Source: VFMC01 sp044359565
GTDB taxonomy: Bacteria; Actinomycetota; Acidimicrobiia; Acidimicrobiales; Ilumatobacteraceae
NCBI GenBank assembly: GCA_044359565.1
Contig: JBIKLX010000051.1
Span: forward strand, 1 to 17,797
DNA length: 17,797 nt
Reading direction: 5' to 3'
This document shows, in pieces, positions 6,335 through 13,589 of this stretch. Position numbers and translations under genes: made by a program. The notes below the pieces were generated by a model, which made no database searches, had not been told where the DNA came from, and saw nothing but the letters and a program-made list of their open reading frames with translations. The first letter of the stretch is position 1. Every line of letters starts with the position of its first letter.

Positions 6335-7603
6335 CTACGACTGTGCCTCGTCGAGATCCTCGAGGCGGTCGATCCGGCGCAGCGACGGGAAGGCCGCACC
6401 CCACCCTGCCACGACGAGCAGGGTGGCGACCCCTCCACCCACCACCGTGGCGGGAGTACCGATGGCCTGGGCCACCACACCACTCTCGAACGCGCCCAGT
6501 TCGTTCGACGCGCCGATGAAGACGTTCTCGACCGCCAGCACGCGCCCGCGTTTCTCGTCGGGGGTGACGAGCGGAACCAGCGAACTGCGGATGAAGACGC
6601 TCACCATGTCGGCGGCTGCCAGCACCACGAGACTCAGGAACGCAACGGTGTAGCTGTGGGTGAGGCCGAGCACGATGGTTGCCAGGCCGAACACGGCGAC
6701 CGAGACGAGCAGCGTGACACCCACCCGGCGCTGCACCGGCCTCACCGCCAGGGCGATGGCCATGGCCGCCGCACCGACCCCGGGCGCGGCGCGCAGCCAG
6801 CCGTACGCGATGTCGCCCACACCGAGCTGTTCCTCGGCGATCACCGGCAGCAGCGCCACCGCGCCGCCGAACAGCACGGCGAACAGGTCGAGCGAGATGG
6901 CAGCCAGCAGCACGGGCGTACGCCGGATGAACCGCAAGCCCTCCATCGCCGAGCGCAGGCTGGGGCGCTGGTCGGGCGGCGGGGGTTCGGGAGTGCGCAG
7001 GAACTGCAGCCGGAACAGCCCGAGCCAGCCGATGAAGATGAGCCCGGACGATGCGGCGTAGGCCACCCACGGATCGATCGAGTACAGGAATCCTGACGCA
7101 GCCGGGCCGATGATGATGGCAGCGGTCCAGGTGGCCGAGAACAGCGCAATGGTGCGTGGCAGGCCACCCTCGGGCGCCACCATCGGTGGCATCGCCCGCA
7201 GCGCCGGCGCCTGGAATGCCCGGGCGATGCCGTAGACGAACGCGATGACGAACAGCGGGAACGTCGCAGTGGGATCCGACAGCGCATAGGCCATCAGCGC
7301 GAGCGAGCCGAGCAGTTCGCCACCCACTGCCACGATTCCCACCCGACGCCGGTCGAACCGGTCGGCCACGGCACCGGTGACGAGGACGAGGAGGATCGCG
7401 GGCAGGAACTCGGCCAACCCGATGAACCCGATGTCGGCCTCACGGCCGGTGATGTCGAACACCTGCTTCAGCAGTGCGGCGGCCTGCAGCGACACCCCGC
7501 AGTAGAGGACGAAGTTGCACACCAAGAGGCGGCGCACCGGCGTAGAGCGCCACAGATCGCCGACGGTGTACTCGGGGCTCGGGTCGGCGGTCCGTTTGCT
7601 CAC
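6335..7603 (-). CDS. MFS transporter, MFS_3/EntS-like exporter
   Basis: The 422-residue protein is mostly hydrophobic, consistent with 12 transmembrane helices. The loop between helices 2 and 3 contains GAVADRFDRRRV (about 78-88), the MFS motif A that marks the family. A second, weaker loop occurs after a central hydrophilic segment (TPEPPPPDQRPS). The C-terminal half has ENVFIGASNELGAFESG, a stretch typical of the MFS_3 (transmembrane secretion effector / EntS-like) group of proton-driven exporters. The substrate is unknown; siderophores, drugs and metabolites are exported by relatives. The GTG at 7603 is chosen because longer reading frames would overlap the divergent amidase gene, and a TAGCGT box lies 11 bases upstream. 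The 41-base gap to the amidase suggests shared control, so export of a compound related to the amidase substrate is possible but unproven. Confidence 0.87.
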   Translation of the reverse strand: MSKRTADPSPEYTVGDLWRSTPVRRLLVCNFVLYCGVSLQAAALLKQVFDITGREADIGFIGLAEFLPAILLVLVTGAVADRFDRRRVGIVAVGGELLGSLALMAYALSDPTATFPLFVIAFVYGIARAFQAPALRAMPPMVAPEGGLPRTIALFSATWTAAIIIGPAASGFLYSIDPWVAYAASSGLIFIGWLGLFRLQFLRTPEPPPPDQRPSLRSAMEGLRFIRRTPVLLAAISLDLFAVLFGGAVALLPVIAEEQLGVGDIAYGWLRAAPGVGAAAMAIALAVRPVQRRVGVTLLVSVAVFGLATIVLGLTHSYTVAFLSLVVLAAADMVSVFIRSSLVPLVTPDEKRGRVLAVENVFIGASNELGAFESGVVAQAIGTPATVVGGGVATLLVVAGWGAAFPSLRRIDRLEDLDEAQS

Positions 7604-7614
7604 AACGGGTCGGC

Positions 7615-7620
7615 ACGCTA
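7615..7620 (-). promoter_or_regulatory. Putative -10 box, MFS exporter gene
   Basis: TAGCGT on the minus strand lies 11 bases before the GTG at 7603, so the leader would be only a few bases. The same hexamer is used before the PfkB kinase gene. Confidence 0.4.
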
Positions 7621-7632
7621 CTCGCCGCGTGC

Positions 7633-7638
7633 TACAAC
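7633..7638 (+). promoter_or_regulatory. Putative -10 box, amidase gene (leaderless)
   Basis: TACAAC resembles TAnnnT with a last-base mismatch and ends six bases before the ATG at 7645. No Shine-Dalgarno sequence is seen. Confidence 0.4.
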
Positions 7639-7644
7639 GACCCC

Positions 7645-9108
7645 ATGACTTCACTCGCCGACGAAACCCGCTGGATGGACGCCACCGATCAGGCTGCACT
7701 GGTGCGCACGGGTGCAGCGAGCGCGGGCGAACTGCTCGAGGCGGCCATCGAGCGCATCGAGGCGATCGACCCTGCGCTGAACGCGGTGAACCTCCGCTGG
7801 TTCGACCACGCCCGCCAGGTGGCGGCGGGCGCGGCGGCGGGCGCGCTACCCGACGGCCCGTTCCGCGGCGTGCCCTTCCTGCTGAAAGACCTGTGGGCCG
7901 CGTATGCGGGCCAGCCGCTCAGCAACGGCAACAAGGCGCTGCGCGCCGCCGACATCCGCCCCGACTTCGACACCACCTTGGTGAGCCGCTTCAAGGCGGC
8001 GGGCCTGGTGATCGCCGGGCGCACCAACAGCCCCGAGTTCGGCGCGCTGCCCACTACTGAACCCGAGGCGTGGGGTCCCACCCGCAACCCGTGGAACACC
8101 GACCACTCGCCCGGCGGGTCGAGCGGTGGTTCGGCCGCAGCGGTGGCCGCGGGCATGGTGCCGTTCGCCCACGCCAGCGACGGCGGCGGCTCGATCCGCA
8201 TTCCGGCTTCGTGCTGCGGGCTGGTGGGGTTGAAGACCTCGCAGGGACGCATCACCCTGGGCCCCGCTCGCGACGAGAGCAACCTCGGCGTCGAGTTCTG
8301 CGTCAGCCGCAGTGTGCGCGACAGCGCCGCGCTGCTCGACGCCGTGCACGGCCCGGGGGTGGGCGACACGGTCATCGCGCCCGCGCCGGCGCGGCCGTAC
8401 ATCGACGAGGTGGGTGCCGACCCCGGCTCGCTGCGCATCGGCCTGCTCGACCACCATCCCTTCGGCCACGCCGTGCACGCCGACTGCGCTGCCGCCGCGA
8501 ACGAGGTGGGCCTGCTGCTCGAGAGCCTGGGACACCGGGTCGAGCGCGACTACCCCTCGGCGATGGCCAACCCCGAGTTCTCACGGCGCTTCGGTGCACT
8601 GTGGAGCACCAACATGGGCATGGCGATCGAGCGCATCAGCGAGCAGTTGGGCCGCGAGGTCACCGTCGACGATGTGGAGTTGCACGACTGGGCACAGGCA
8701 CAGTTCGCCCGGCAGTTCACCGCCACCGACTACGCCAAGGCGATGGCGGCCAACGTGACGTTCCGACGCGCCGTGCAGCAGTGGTGGGCGGGCGAACAGG
8801 GCAAGGGTGCGTTCGACCTGCTGCTCACCCCCACCCTGGCCGAGCCCCCCACGCGGATCGGCGAGTTCACCAACAATCCCGACAGCCCCATGGCGCCACT
8901 GGTTCGCGCCGGCGGCTACGTGGCGTTCACGCCCCAGTTCAACTCGAGTGGCCAGCCCGCCATCAACCTGCCCATCGTGTGGAACGCGGCTGGTCTGCCC
9001 ATCGGCGTGCAACTGGTGGCCGCCTACGGCCGCGAAGACGTGCTGTTCCGGGTGGCGGCCCAGCTCGAGCAGGCCCGGCCCTGGGCCCACCGCCGGCCGG
9101 CCGCGTGA
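7645..9108 (+). CDS. Amidase-signature hydrolase, NylA-like
   Basis: The 487-residue protein has the full amidase signature: Lys81 in FLLKDLWAAYAG, the GGSSGGSAAAVAAG loop with the cis-Ser at 159, and HASDGGGSIRIPASCCG with nucleophile Ser183, forming the Ser-cisSer-Lys triad. Spacings of 78 (Lys to cis-Ser) and 24 (cis-Ser to Ser) equal those I recall for 6-aminohexanoate-cyclic-dimer hydrolase NylA (Lys72, Ser150, Ser174). Length is also close to that of NylA, and the motif context (TEPEAWGPTRNPW) fits that subgroup better than GatA. It hydrolyses an amide in the cytoplasm; the natural substrate is unknown, and nylon-oligomer activity is common as a side activity in such enzymes. A GatA role is unlikely because no gatB or gatC is adjacent. 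It is divergent from an exporter and convergent with an SDR gene (28-base gap). Confidence 0.92.
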   Translation: MTSLADETRWMDATDQAALVRTGAASAGELLEAAIERIEAIDPALNAVNLRWFDHARQVAAGAAAGALPDGPFRGVPFLLKDLWAAYAGQPLSNGNKALRAADIRPDFDTTLVSRFKAAGLVIAGRTNSPEFGALPTTEPEAWGPTRNPWNTDHSPGGSSGGSAAAVAAGMVPFAHASDGGGSIRIPASCCGLVGLKTSQGRITLGPARDESNLGVEFCVSRSVRDSAALLDAVHGPGVGDTVIAPAPARPYIDEVGADPGSLRIGLLDHHPFGHAVHADCAAAANEVGLLLESLGHRVERDYPSAMANPEFSRRFGALWSTNMGMAIERISEQLGREVTVDDVELHDWAQAQFARQFTATDYAKAMAANVTFRRAVQQWWAGEQGKGAFDLLLTPTLAEPPTRIGEFTNNPDSPMAPLVRAGGYVAFTPQFNSSGQPAINLPIVWNAAGLPIGVQLVAAYGREDVLFRVAAQLEQARPWAHRRPAA

Positions 9109-9136
9109 CGCGCCCCCGTCGATCGGCGGCGCCGGC

Positions 9137-9934
9137 CTAGCGAGCGGTCCAGCCGCCGTCGACGATGACGCTCTGGCCGGTCATGAACGTGCCGGCCGAG
9201 GTGGCCAGCAGGAGCAACGCACCGTCGAGTTCGTGCTCGGCGCCCATGCGCGGGATCGGCGAGTTGGTGCGGATGAACTGCTGACTGCCCTCGTCGCTGT
9301 CCATCCCCGCGGTCATCTCCGACGGGAACCAACCCGGGCACAAGGCGTTCACGCGCACGCCCTTGCGGGCCCACTGCAGCGCCATCTCGCGGGTGAGGTT
9401 CACAACCGCACCCTTGCTCGCGCAGTAGTGGGCCTGCTTGATCGGGGTCGACCCGACGTGGCCGAGCATCGACGCGATGTTGACGATGCTGCCACCGCCA
9501 TTGGCGATCATCGACGGTGAGCTCAGCTTCGACAGGTGCCACAGCGCGGTGACGTTCAGTTCCATCGCCTGACGGAACGTATCGAGGTCTTCCTCCTCGA
9601 TCGACACCTTGTGGCCGATGCCGGCGTTGTTCACCAGCACGTCGATGCGACCGTAGGCGGCCAGGGTGTCGGCGACGACGCGTTCGCGGTCGGCCGCCAC
9701 ACCGAGGTCGGCGGCGACGACCAGCGAACCGGGCAGTTGAACTGCCAACGCAGCCAACCGCTCGGCGCGCCGGGCCACCAGCACCACCCGGGCACCCACG
9801 GCGTGCAGCACCCGGGCGAAGCGGTCACCCAGCCCCGACGACGCCCCGGTGACGACGGCTACCTTGCCGTCGAGGCGGAACAGCGCGAGCGGGTCGAGCA
9901 AGCCGGAGGAACTGGCGACAGGGTCATTCGTCAT
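9137..9934 (-). CDS. Short-chain dehydrogenase/reductase (SDR)
   Basis: The 265-residue protein is a classical SDR. The cofactor motif TGASSGLG occupies 29-36, NNAG is at 102-105, and the catalytic Ser155 (NIAS), Tyr170 and Lys174 (YCASK) are all present, with Asn127 (LNVTA) completing the tetrad. The C-terminal SVIVDGGWTAR is typical of the 3-oxoacyl-ACP-reductase-like branch. ARRAERL at the end of the second beta strand, with arginines after a hydrophobic run, suggests NADP(H) preference, but this is only a rule of thumb. It oxidises or reduces an alcohol or ketone; the substrate is not evident. The ATG at 9934 is chosen because a TACTGT box lies six bases upstream and the domain begins soon after. 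Its nearest neighbours are on the other strand, so it is probably monocistronic. Confidence 0.92.
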   Translation of the reverse strand: MTNDPVASSSGLLDPLALFRLDGKVAVVTGASSGLGDRFARVLHAVGARVVLVARRAERLAALAVQLPGSLVVAADLGVAADRERVVADTLAAYGRIDVLVNNAGIGHKVSIEEEDLDTFRQAMELNVTALWHLSKLSSPSMIANGGGSIVNIASMLGHVGSTPIKQAHYCASKGAVVNLTREMALQWARKGVRVNALCPGWFPSEMTAGMDSDEGSQQFIRTNSPIPRMGAEHELDGALLLLATSAGTFMTGQSVIVDGGWTAR

Positions 9935-9940
9935 GGGGCG

Positions 9941-9946
9941 ACAGTA
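9941..9946 (-). promoter_or_regulatory. Putative -10 box, SDR gene (leaderless)
   Basis: TACTGT on the minus strand fits TAnnnT and ends six bases before the ATG at 9934, the same spacing as before the cysteine hydrolase gene. Confidence 0.5.
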
Positions 9947-10079
9947 CCGATCGCCCCGCCGCAGCGCCGCGTTGTGTTGCTCTTCGATGACATTGGTGCC
10001 AGCTGCGAGAAATGTTCGACCCTCGCGGAACCATTCGCCTCTGAGTGACGTTGTATTGGCGTGGGTGCGGCTTACGGAG

Positions 10080-10085
10080 AGGAGG
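10080..10085 (+). promoter_or_regulatory. Strong Shine-Dalgarno sequence of the 68-aa membrane protein
   Basis: AGGAGG, within GGAGAGGAGG, lies eight bases before the ATG at 10094 and is the strongest ribosome-binding site in the window. The rest of 9947-10079 is noticeably less GC-rich than the genes around it and must hold the promoter; no convincing hexamer pair was identified. Confidence 0.75.
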
Positions 10086-10093
10086 CAGAGACG

Positions 10094-10300
10094 ATGAACG
10101 AACACACAGATCACGTCTCCACCGATTGGCACGCCATCATGTTGCTGGGGGTGGTGGCCAGCATCGTGGCCGCTCTCAGCGCTGTTGCCTTGGCAGCCGT
10201 GCTGTCGGAGACCACCATCGTCGTCGGCGTCATCGTCGCCTCCACGCTGGCGAGCTGGTTCCAGCTCGAACACGGCTCCCGCCCCGTCGCCCGGCACTGA
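10094..10300 (+). CDS. Small two-helix membrane protein, unknown function
   Basis: The 68-residue protein has a polar N-terminus (MNEHTDHVSTDWH), a first hydrophobic segment (about 14-36, IMLLGVVASIVAALSAVALA), a short acidic turn (LSETT) and a second hydrophobic segment (about 41-59), then a polar tail with SRPVARH. This predicts a helical hairpin in the membrane. No family was recognised. The very good Shine-Dalgarno sequence and the clean hydrophobic pattern argue that it is a real gene rather than a chance open frame. It sits 21 bases upstream of the alpha/beta hydrolase on the same strand and could be co-transcribed with it, although the hydrolase seems to have its own -10-like box. Small membrane proteins of this size often regulate or stabilise a larger partner, but no partner is indicated. 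Confidence 0.7.
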   Translation: MNEHTDHVSTDWHAIMLLGVVASIVAALSAVALAAVLSETTIVVGVIVASTLASWFQLEHGSRPVARH

Positions 10301-10308
10301 TGATGTGA

Positions 10309-10314
10309 CACGAT
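10309..10314 (+). promoter_or_regulatory. Possible -10 box, alpha/beta hydrolase gene
   Basis: CACGAT resembles TAnnnT with a first-base mismatch and ends seven bases before the ATG at 10322. It favours that start over the in-frame ATG at 10313. Confidence 0.35.
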
Positions 10315-10321
10315 GCGTCGC

Positions 10322-11065
10322 ATGAGCGATGTATCGACTCCCTCACCACTGGTCGTGCTGGTGCACGGCGCCTGGCACGGCGCGTGGTGCTACGCCGCGC
10401 TGCAGGCCGAACTCGACCAGCGCGGCATCGCGTCGTTGGCCATCGACCTGCCGGGCCACGGCGCATCGACGCTGCCGCTCAGCGACCTGCACGGCGACGC
10501 CCAGCATGTGGCCGACGTGGTGGCGGCGCTCGACCGACCGGTGGTGCTGGTGGGTCACAGTTACGGCGGTGCGGTCATCTCCGAGGCCGCGGTGCGCGTG
10601 GCCCGTTCGGGCACCGGCCCAGTGCGCCATCTCGTGTACCTCACGGCGTTCGCGCTCGACGAGGGCGAGAGCATCGGCAGCCTGCTGGGCAGTCTGCCCC
10701 GCGCGTCGGTGACGTTGAGCGCCGCCATCACGCCTCGCGACGACGGCACCAGCGTGCTCGAGCCCGGCGCGGCGGTGCCGGCCCTCTACGGCTCGTGCCC
10801 GCCCGCCGTAGCCGCAGCCTCGGTGGCCCGCCTGTCGCCGCAACCGATGATCACCTTCGGCCAGCCGGTCACCGGCGCAGCGCGCAACGGCATGCCGTCG
10901 ACCTTTGTGGTGTGCACCGAAGACCAGGCCATCGCGGTCGAGCATCAGCAGGCGATGGCCACCCGCTGCGACACGGTGGTCACACTGCACACCGATCACT
11001 CCCCGTTCGTGTCGATGGTGGGCGACACGGCCGATGCCATCGAAGCCGCGCTGGCGAGGTCGTGA
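10322..11065 (+). CDS. Alpha/beta hydrolase, plant-esterase-like
   Basis: The 247-residue protein starts with the fold's first strand and oxyanion loop (VVLVHGAWHGAWCY), which resembles the methyl-salicylate/methyl-jasmonate esterase and hydroxynitrile lyase group of alpha/beta hydrolases. The nucleophile elbow is GHSYGG with Ser80. Asp201 (VVCTEDQAI) and His226 (HTDHSPF) complete the triad at the expected places. There is no signal peptide, so it should be cytoplasmic and cleave a small ester or similar bond. The ATG at 10322 is preferred over 10313 because of the box at 10309-10314. Its TGA is followed after one base by the GTG of the oxidoreductase gene, so the two are very likely translated from one mRNA and may act on the same compound. 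The substrate is not predictable from sequence. Confidence 0.9.
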   Translation: MSDVSTPSPLVVLVHGAWHGAWCYAALQAELDQRGIASLAIDLPGHGASTLPLSDLHGDAQHVADVVAALDRPVVLVGHSYGGAVISEAAVRVARSGTGPVRHLVYLTAFALDEGESIGSLLGSLPRASVTLSAAITPRDDGTSVLEPGAAVPALYGSCPPAVAAASVARLSPQPMITFGQPVTGAARNGMPSTFVVCTEDQAIAVEHQQAMATRCDTVVTLHTDHSPFVSMVGDTADAIEAALARS

Positions 11066-11066
11066 G

Positions 11067-11981
11067 GTGACCGCGCCGAAGGTGCGCATCGGCTACGGCT
11101 TCGGGGTGCGTACGAAGTTGAACGACGCCGGCTTCACCCAGGTGGTCGACGCGCTCGAACGGCTGCGGTTCGACAGCCTGTGGCTGAGTGAGCGCATCGG
11201 CGGCGAGGCACCCGACCCACTGGTGGCCATGGCGTTCGCCGCCGGCCGCACCACGAAGCTGAAGTTCGGGATGAGCGTGATGGTGCTGCCCGGCCGTAAC
11301 CCGGTGGTGCTGGCCAAGGAGTTGGCCACCCTCGACCGGCTGTCGAACGGTCGCCTGCTGCCCGCGTTCGGGCTGGGCGTGGCCGACCCGCACGAACAGC
11401 AGGCGTTCGGTGTGGAGCGCGCCGAGCGAGCCGCGTTGTTCGACGAGAGCCTCGCCGTGCTGCGCGCCTGCTGGAGCGGGCAGCCGGTAACCCACCATGG
11501 CGCCCGCTTCCACTACGACGACCTGCAGGTGCTGCCCACCCCGCGCCAGGAGCACATCGACGTGTGGCTGGGCGGGATCGCCCCGTCCGAGCTGCGCCGG
11601 GTGGGCCGCCTGGCCGATGGATGGCTGCCCAGTTTCATCGTTCCCGACGACGCCGCCCGCGGGCGCGAGGCGATCGAGGCGACGCTGGCCGAGCACGGCC
11701 GCACCATCGACGACGACCACTACGGCGTGCTCATCCCCTACGCCAACGGGCCGGTGCCCGCGGCGCTACTGGCAGGCCTTGCCAAGCGCCGCCCCGACCT
11801 GGCCGACCCCGGCGTGCTGGTGCCGCAGGGTTGGGATGCGCTCATGTCCATGATCGACCAGTTCGTGGCAGTGGGCACCACCAAGTTCGTCATCCTGCCC
11901 CTCAGCGAGCCGGCCACCCCGGACGCCTGGGAGGCCCACCTCGAGGAGGCCGCGCCGATCGTGCTCGCCCGCCAGACCTGA
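11067..11981 (+). CDS. LLM-class oxidoreductase, probably F420-dependent
   Basis: The 304-residue protein is a bacterial-luciferase-like TIM barrel. The early segments FDSLWLSERIGG, DPLVAMAFAAGRTTKLKFG, VMVLPGRNPVVLAKELATLD and GRLLPAFGLG follow the order found in F420-dependent LLM enzymes. DVWLGGIAPSELRRVGRLADGWLP is the phosphate-binding region. The overall pattern, especially SELRRVGRLADGWLPSF, resembles the actinobacterial MSMEG_3544-type F420 family. Members transfer hydride between F420H2 and an organic substrate; FMN dependence is the alternative. The GTG start at 11067 lies one base after the upstream stop codon and has GAGG seven bases before it (11056-11059), inside the hydrolase gene. 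This supports translational coupling. It converges on the phosphohexomutase gene with a nine-base gap. Confidence 0.88.
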   Translation: MTAPKVRIGYGFGVRTKLNDAGFTQVVDALERLRFDSLWLSERIGGEAPDPLVAMAFAAGRTTKLKFGMSVMVLPGRNPVVLAKELATLDRLSNGRLLPAFGLGVADPHEQQAFGVERAERAALFDESLAVLRACWSGQPVTHHGARFHYDDLQVLPTPRQEHIDVWLGGIAPSELRRVGRLADGWLPSFIVPDDAARGREAIEATLAEHGRTIDDDHYGVLIPYANGPVPAALLAGLAKRRPDLADPGVLVPQGWDALMSMIDQFVAVGTTKFVILPLSEPATPDAWEAHLEEAAPIVLARQT

Positions 11982-11990
11982 GCCGGCTCG

Positions 11991-13589
11991 TCAGGTGGTG
12001 AGCAGCGCGGCGAGGAGGTCGAGGTAGGGACCCGACGCCACGTCGAGGCCCTCGCCGTACAGCTTCACCTTGGGTTCGGTGCCGCTTGGGCGCACCTGGA
12101 GGCGCAGATCGGGGCCGCACTGCAGGCGCAGCAGGGTGGCCTCGTCGAACCACTCGACCGAGGTGACGACTCGGTCGCCCACCTGGGTGGGCGGCGCCGC
12201 ACGCATTGCTGCCACCGCGGCGCGGCCAGCGGCCGGGTCGAGCCGAACCGACCGCTCGTCGGTGAGGTACCTGCCGTACTGCGCGGAGATGGCGTCGAGC
12301 CGCTGCTGCAGGGTGACGCCCTCGGCCTCGGCCAGGGCAGCGACCTCGGCCATCAGCACCGCGGCAGTGATGCCGTCCTTGTCGAGCGGGCGACCGCAGA
12401 CCAGATAGCCGAGCGCCTGCTCGTAGCCGAACACGAAGCGTTGCTCGGGCCGCTGCAGCACCGTGTGGCCGATCCACTTGAAGCCGGTGAAGGTCTCGGC
12501 GCTGTGCACCCCGTGCGCTGCGGCCATACGGCCCAGCAGCGCCGACGACACGAGCGTGGTGACAACCAGGCGATCGTCGCCGCTGGTGTGGCGCAGGATG
12601 TGGTCGGCGAGCAGCCAGCCGATCTCGTCGCCGCTGAGCCGTCGCCAACCGCCCTCAGGCGTGGGGATGGCTGCGCCAAGTCGGTCGGCATCGGGGTCGT
12701 TGGCGATGGCGACCGACGCGTTCGACGCTGCGGCCAGCGCCAGCAGCAGGTCCATCGCGCCCGGTTCCTCCGGGTTCGGGAAGCCCAAGGTGGGAAAGGT
12801 GCCGTCGGGCTCCTGCTGCTCGGCCACCACGAACGGTGCGGCCAGACCGGACCGCTCGAACGCGGCGAGCAGGGTGGCCCCACCCACCCCGTGCAGCGCG
12901 GTGTAGGCAGCGGGTCGGCCGACGAGATCGGGCCGGAACCGCACCGCCGGCACGGCTGCGAGGTAGGCGTCGACGTGCTCGGGGCCGAGCATCTCGATGA
13001 GCGGATGGTCGGCCGGCGCCAACTCGACGGTGCACGGGTCGACGGCGTCGATGCACTCGGCGATCTGCTCGTCGGCGGGCGGCACGATCTGCGCGCCGGT
13101 GCCGAGGTACACCTTGTACCCGTTGTCAGCGGGCGGGTTGTGGCTGGCGGTCACCATCACCCCGGCCGAGGCACCCACCCCGGTGATGTTCCACGCCAGC
13201 ACCGGCGTGGGGACGATGTGCGGGAAGAGCAGCGCCCGAACCCCACGGACAGCGCACACCCGCGCCGTGTCGAGCGCGAACACCTCGCTCTTGCGTCGGG
13301 CGTCGTACCCGATGATGACGCTCGGCCGCACGCCGCTCGGTGTAGTGGCCAGCAGGTGGTCGGCGAGCCCGGCGGCCGCCTGGCGCACGACGAGCCGGTT
13401 CATCCGCTGCGGGCCCGCCCCCACGGCACCGCGCAACCCTGCCGTGCCGAACTGCAGACGGCCGGTGAACCGCTCCGCCAACTCGTCGGCCGGCCCGGCC
13501 AGCAGCGCCGTCAACTCGGCGCGCATATCCGCGTCAGGTTCGGCGGCCAACCAGCGCTCGGCGGTCTCTCTCGTCACGGCAGCCCTCAT
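11991..13589 (-). CDS. Alpha-D-phosphohexomutase (PGM2/PgcA-like phospho-sugar mutase)
   Basis: The 532-residue protein has all four signature loops of the superfamily: the phosphoserine loop TASHNP with Ser149, the Mg-binding loop DPDADR (Asp298, 300, 302), the sugar-specificity loop around FGYEQALGYL (387-396) with GFKWIG at 369-374, and the phosphate-binding loop RPSGTEPK (500-507). The size and the GFKWIG and DKDGI motifs place it with the PgcA/PGM2 branch, which interconverts hexose 1- and 6-phosphates and in some members pentose 1- and 5-phosphates. Exact specificity is not visible. It follows the PfkB kinase gene: kinase stop TGA and this ATG share one base (TGATG), so translation is coupled. 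An in-frame GTG at 13577 has AGGG five bases upstream and is an alternative start four residues later. Confidence 0.92.
   Translation of the reverse strand: MRAAVTRETAERWLAAEPDADMRAELTALLAGPADELAERFTGRLQFGTAGLRGAVGAGPQRMNRLVVRQAAAGLADHLLATTPSGVRPSVIIGYDARRKSEVFALDTARVCAVRGVRALLFPHIVPTPVLAWNITGVGASAGVMVTASHNPPADNGYKVYLGTGAQIVPPADEQIAECIDAVDPCTVELAPADHPLIEMLGPEHVDAYLAAVPAVRFRPDLVGRPAAYTALHGVGGATLLAAFERSGLAAPFVVAEQQEPDGTFPTLGFPNPEEPGAMDLLLALAAASNASVAIANDPDADRLGAAIPTPEGGWRRLSGDEIGWLLADHILRHTSGDDRLVVTTLVSSALLGRMAAAHGVHSAETFTGFKWIGHTVLQRPEQRFVFGYEQALGYLVCGRPLDKDGITAAVLMAEVAALAEAEGVTLQQRLDAISAQYGRYLTDERSVRLDPAAGRAAVAAMRAAPPTQVGDRVVTSVEWFDEATLLRLQCGPDLRLQVRPSGTEPKVKLYGEGLDVASGPYLDLLAALLTT
13583..13586 (-). 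promoter_or_regulatory. Possible ribosome-binding site for the alternative phosphohexomutase start
   Basis: AGGG on the minus strand lies five bases before GTG at 13577. If used, the protein begins VTRETAERW rather than MRAAV. Confidence 0.35.

Noticed and set aside
7645..9108. GatA subunit of the tRNA amidotransferase
   Set aside because: No gatB or gatC is adjacent, and the triad spacing and flanking motifs fit the NylA-like group better.
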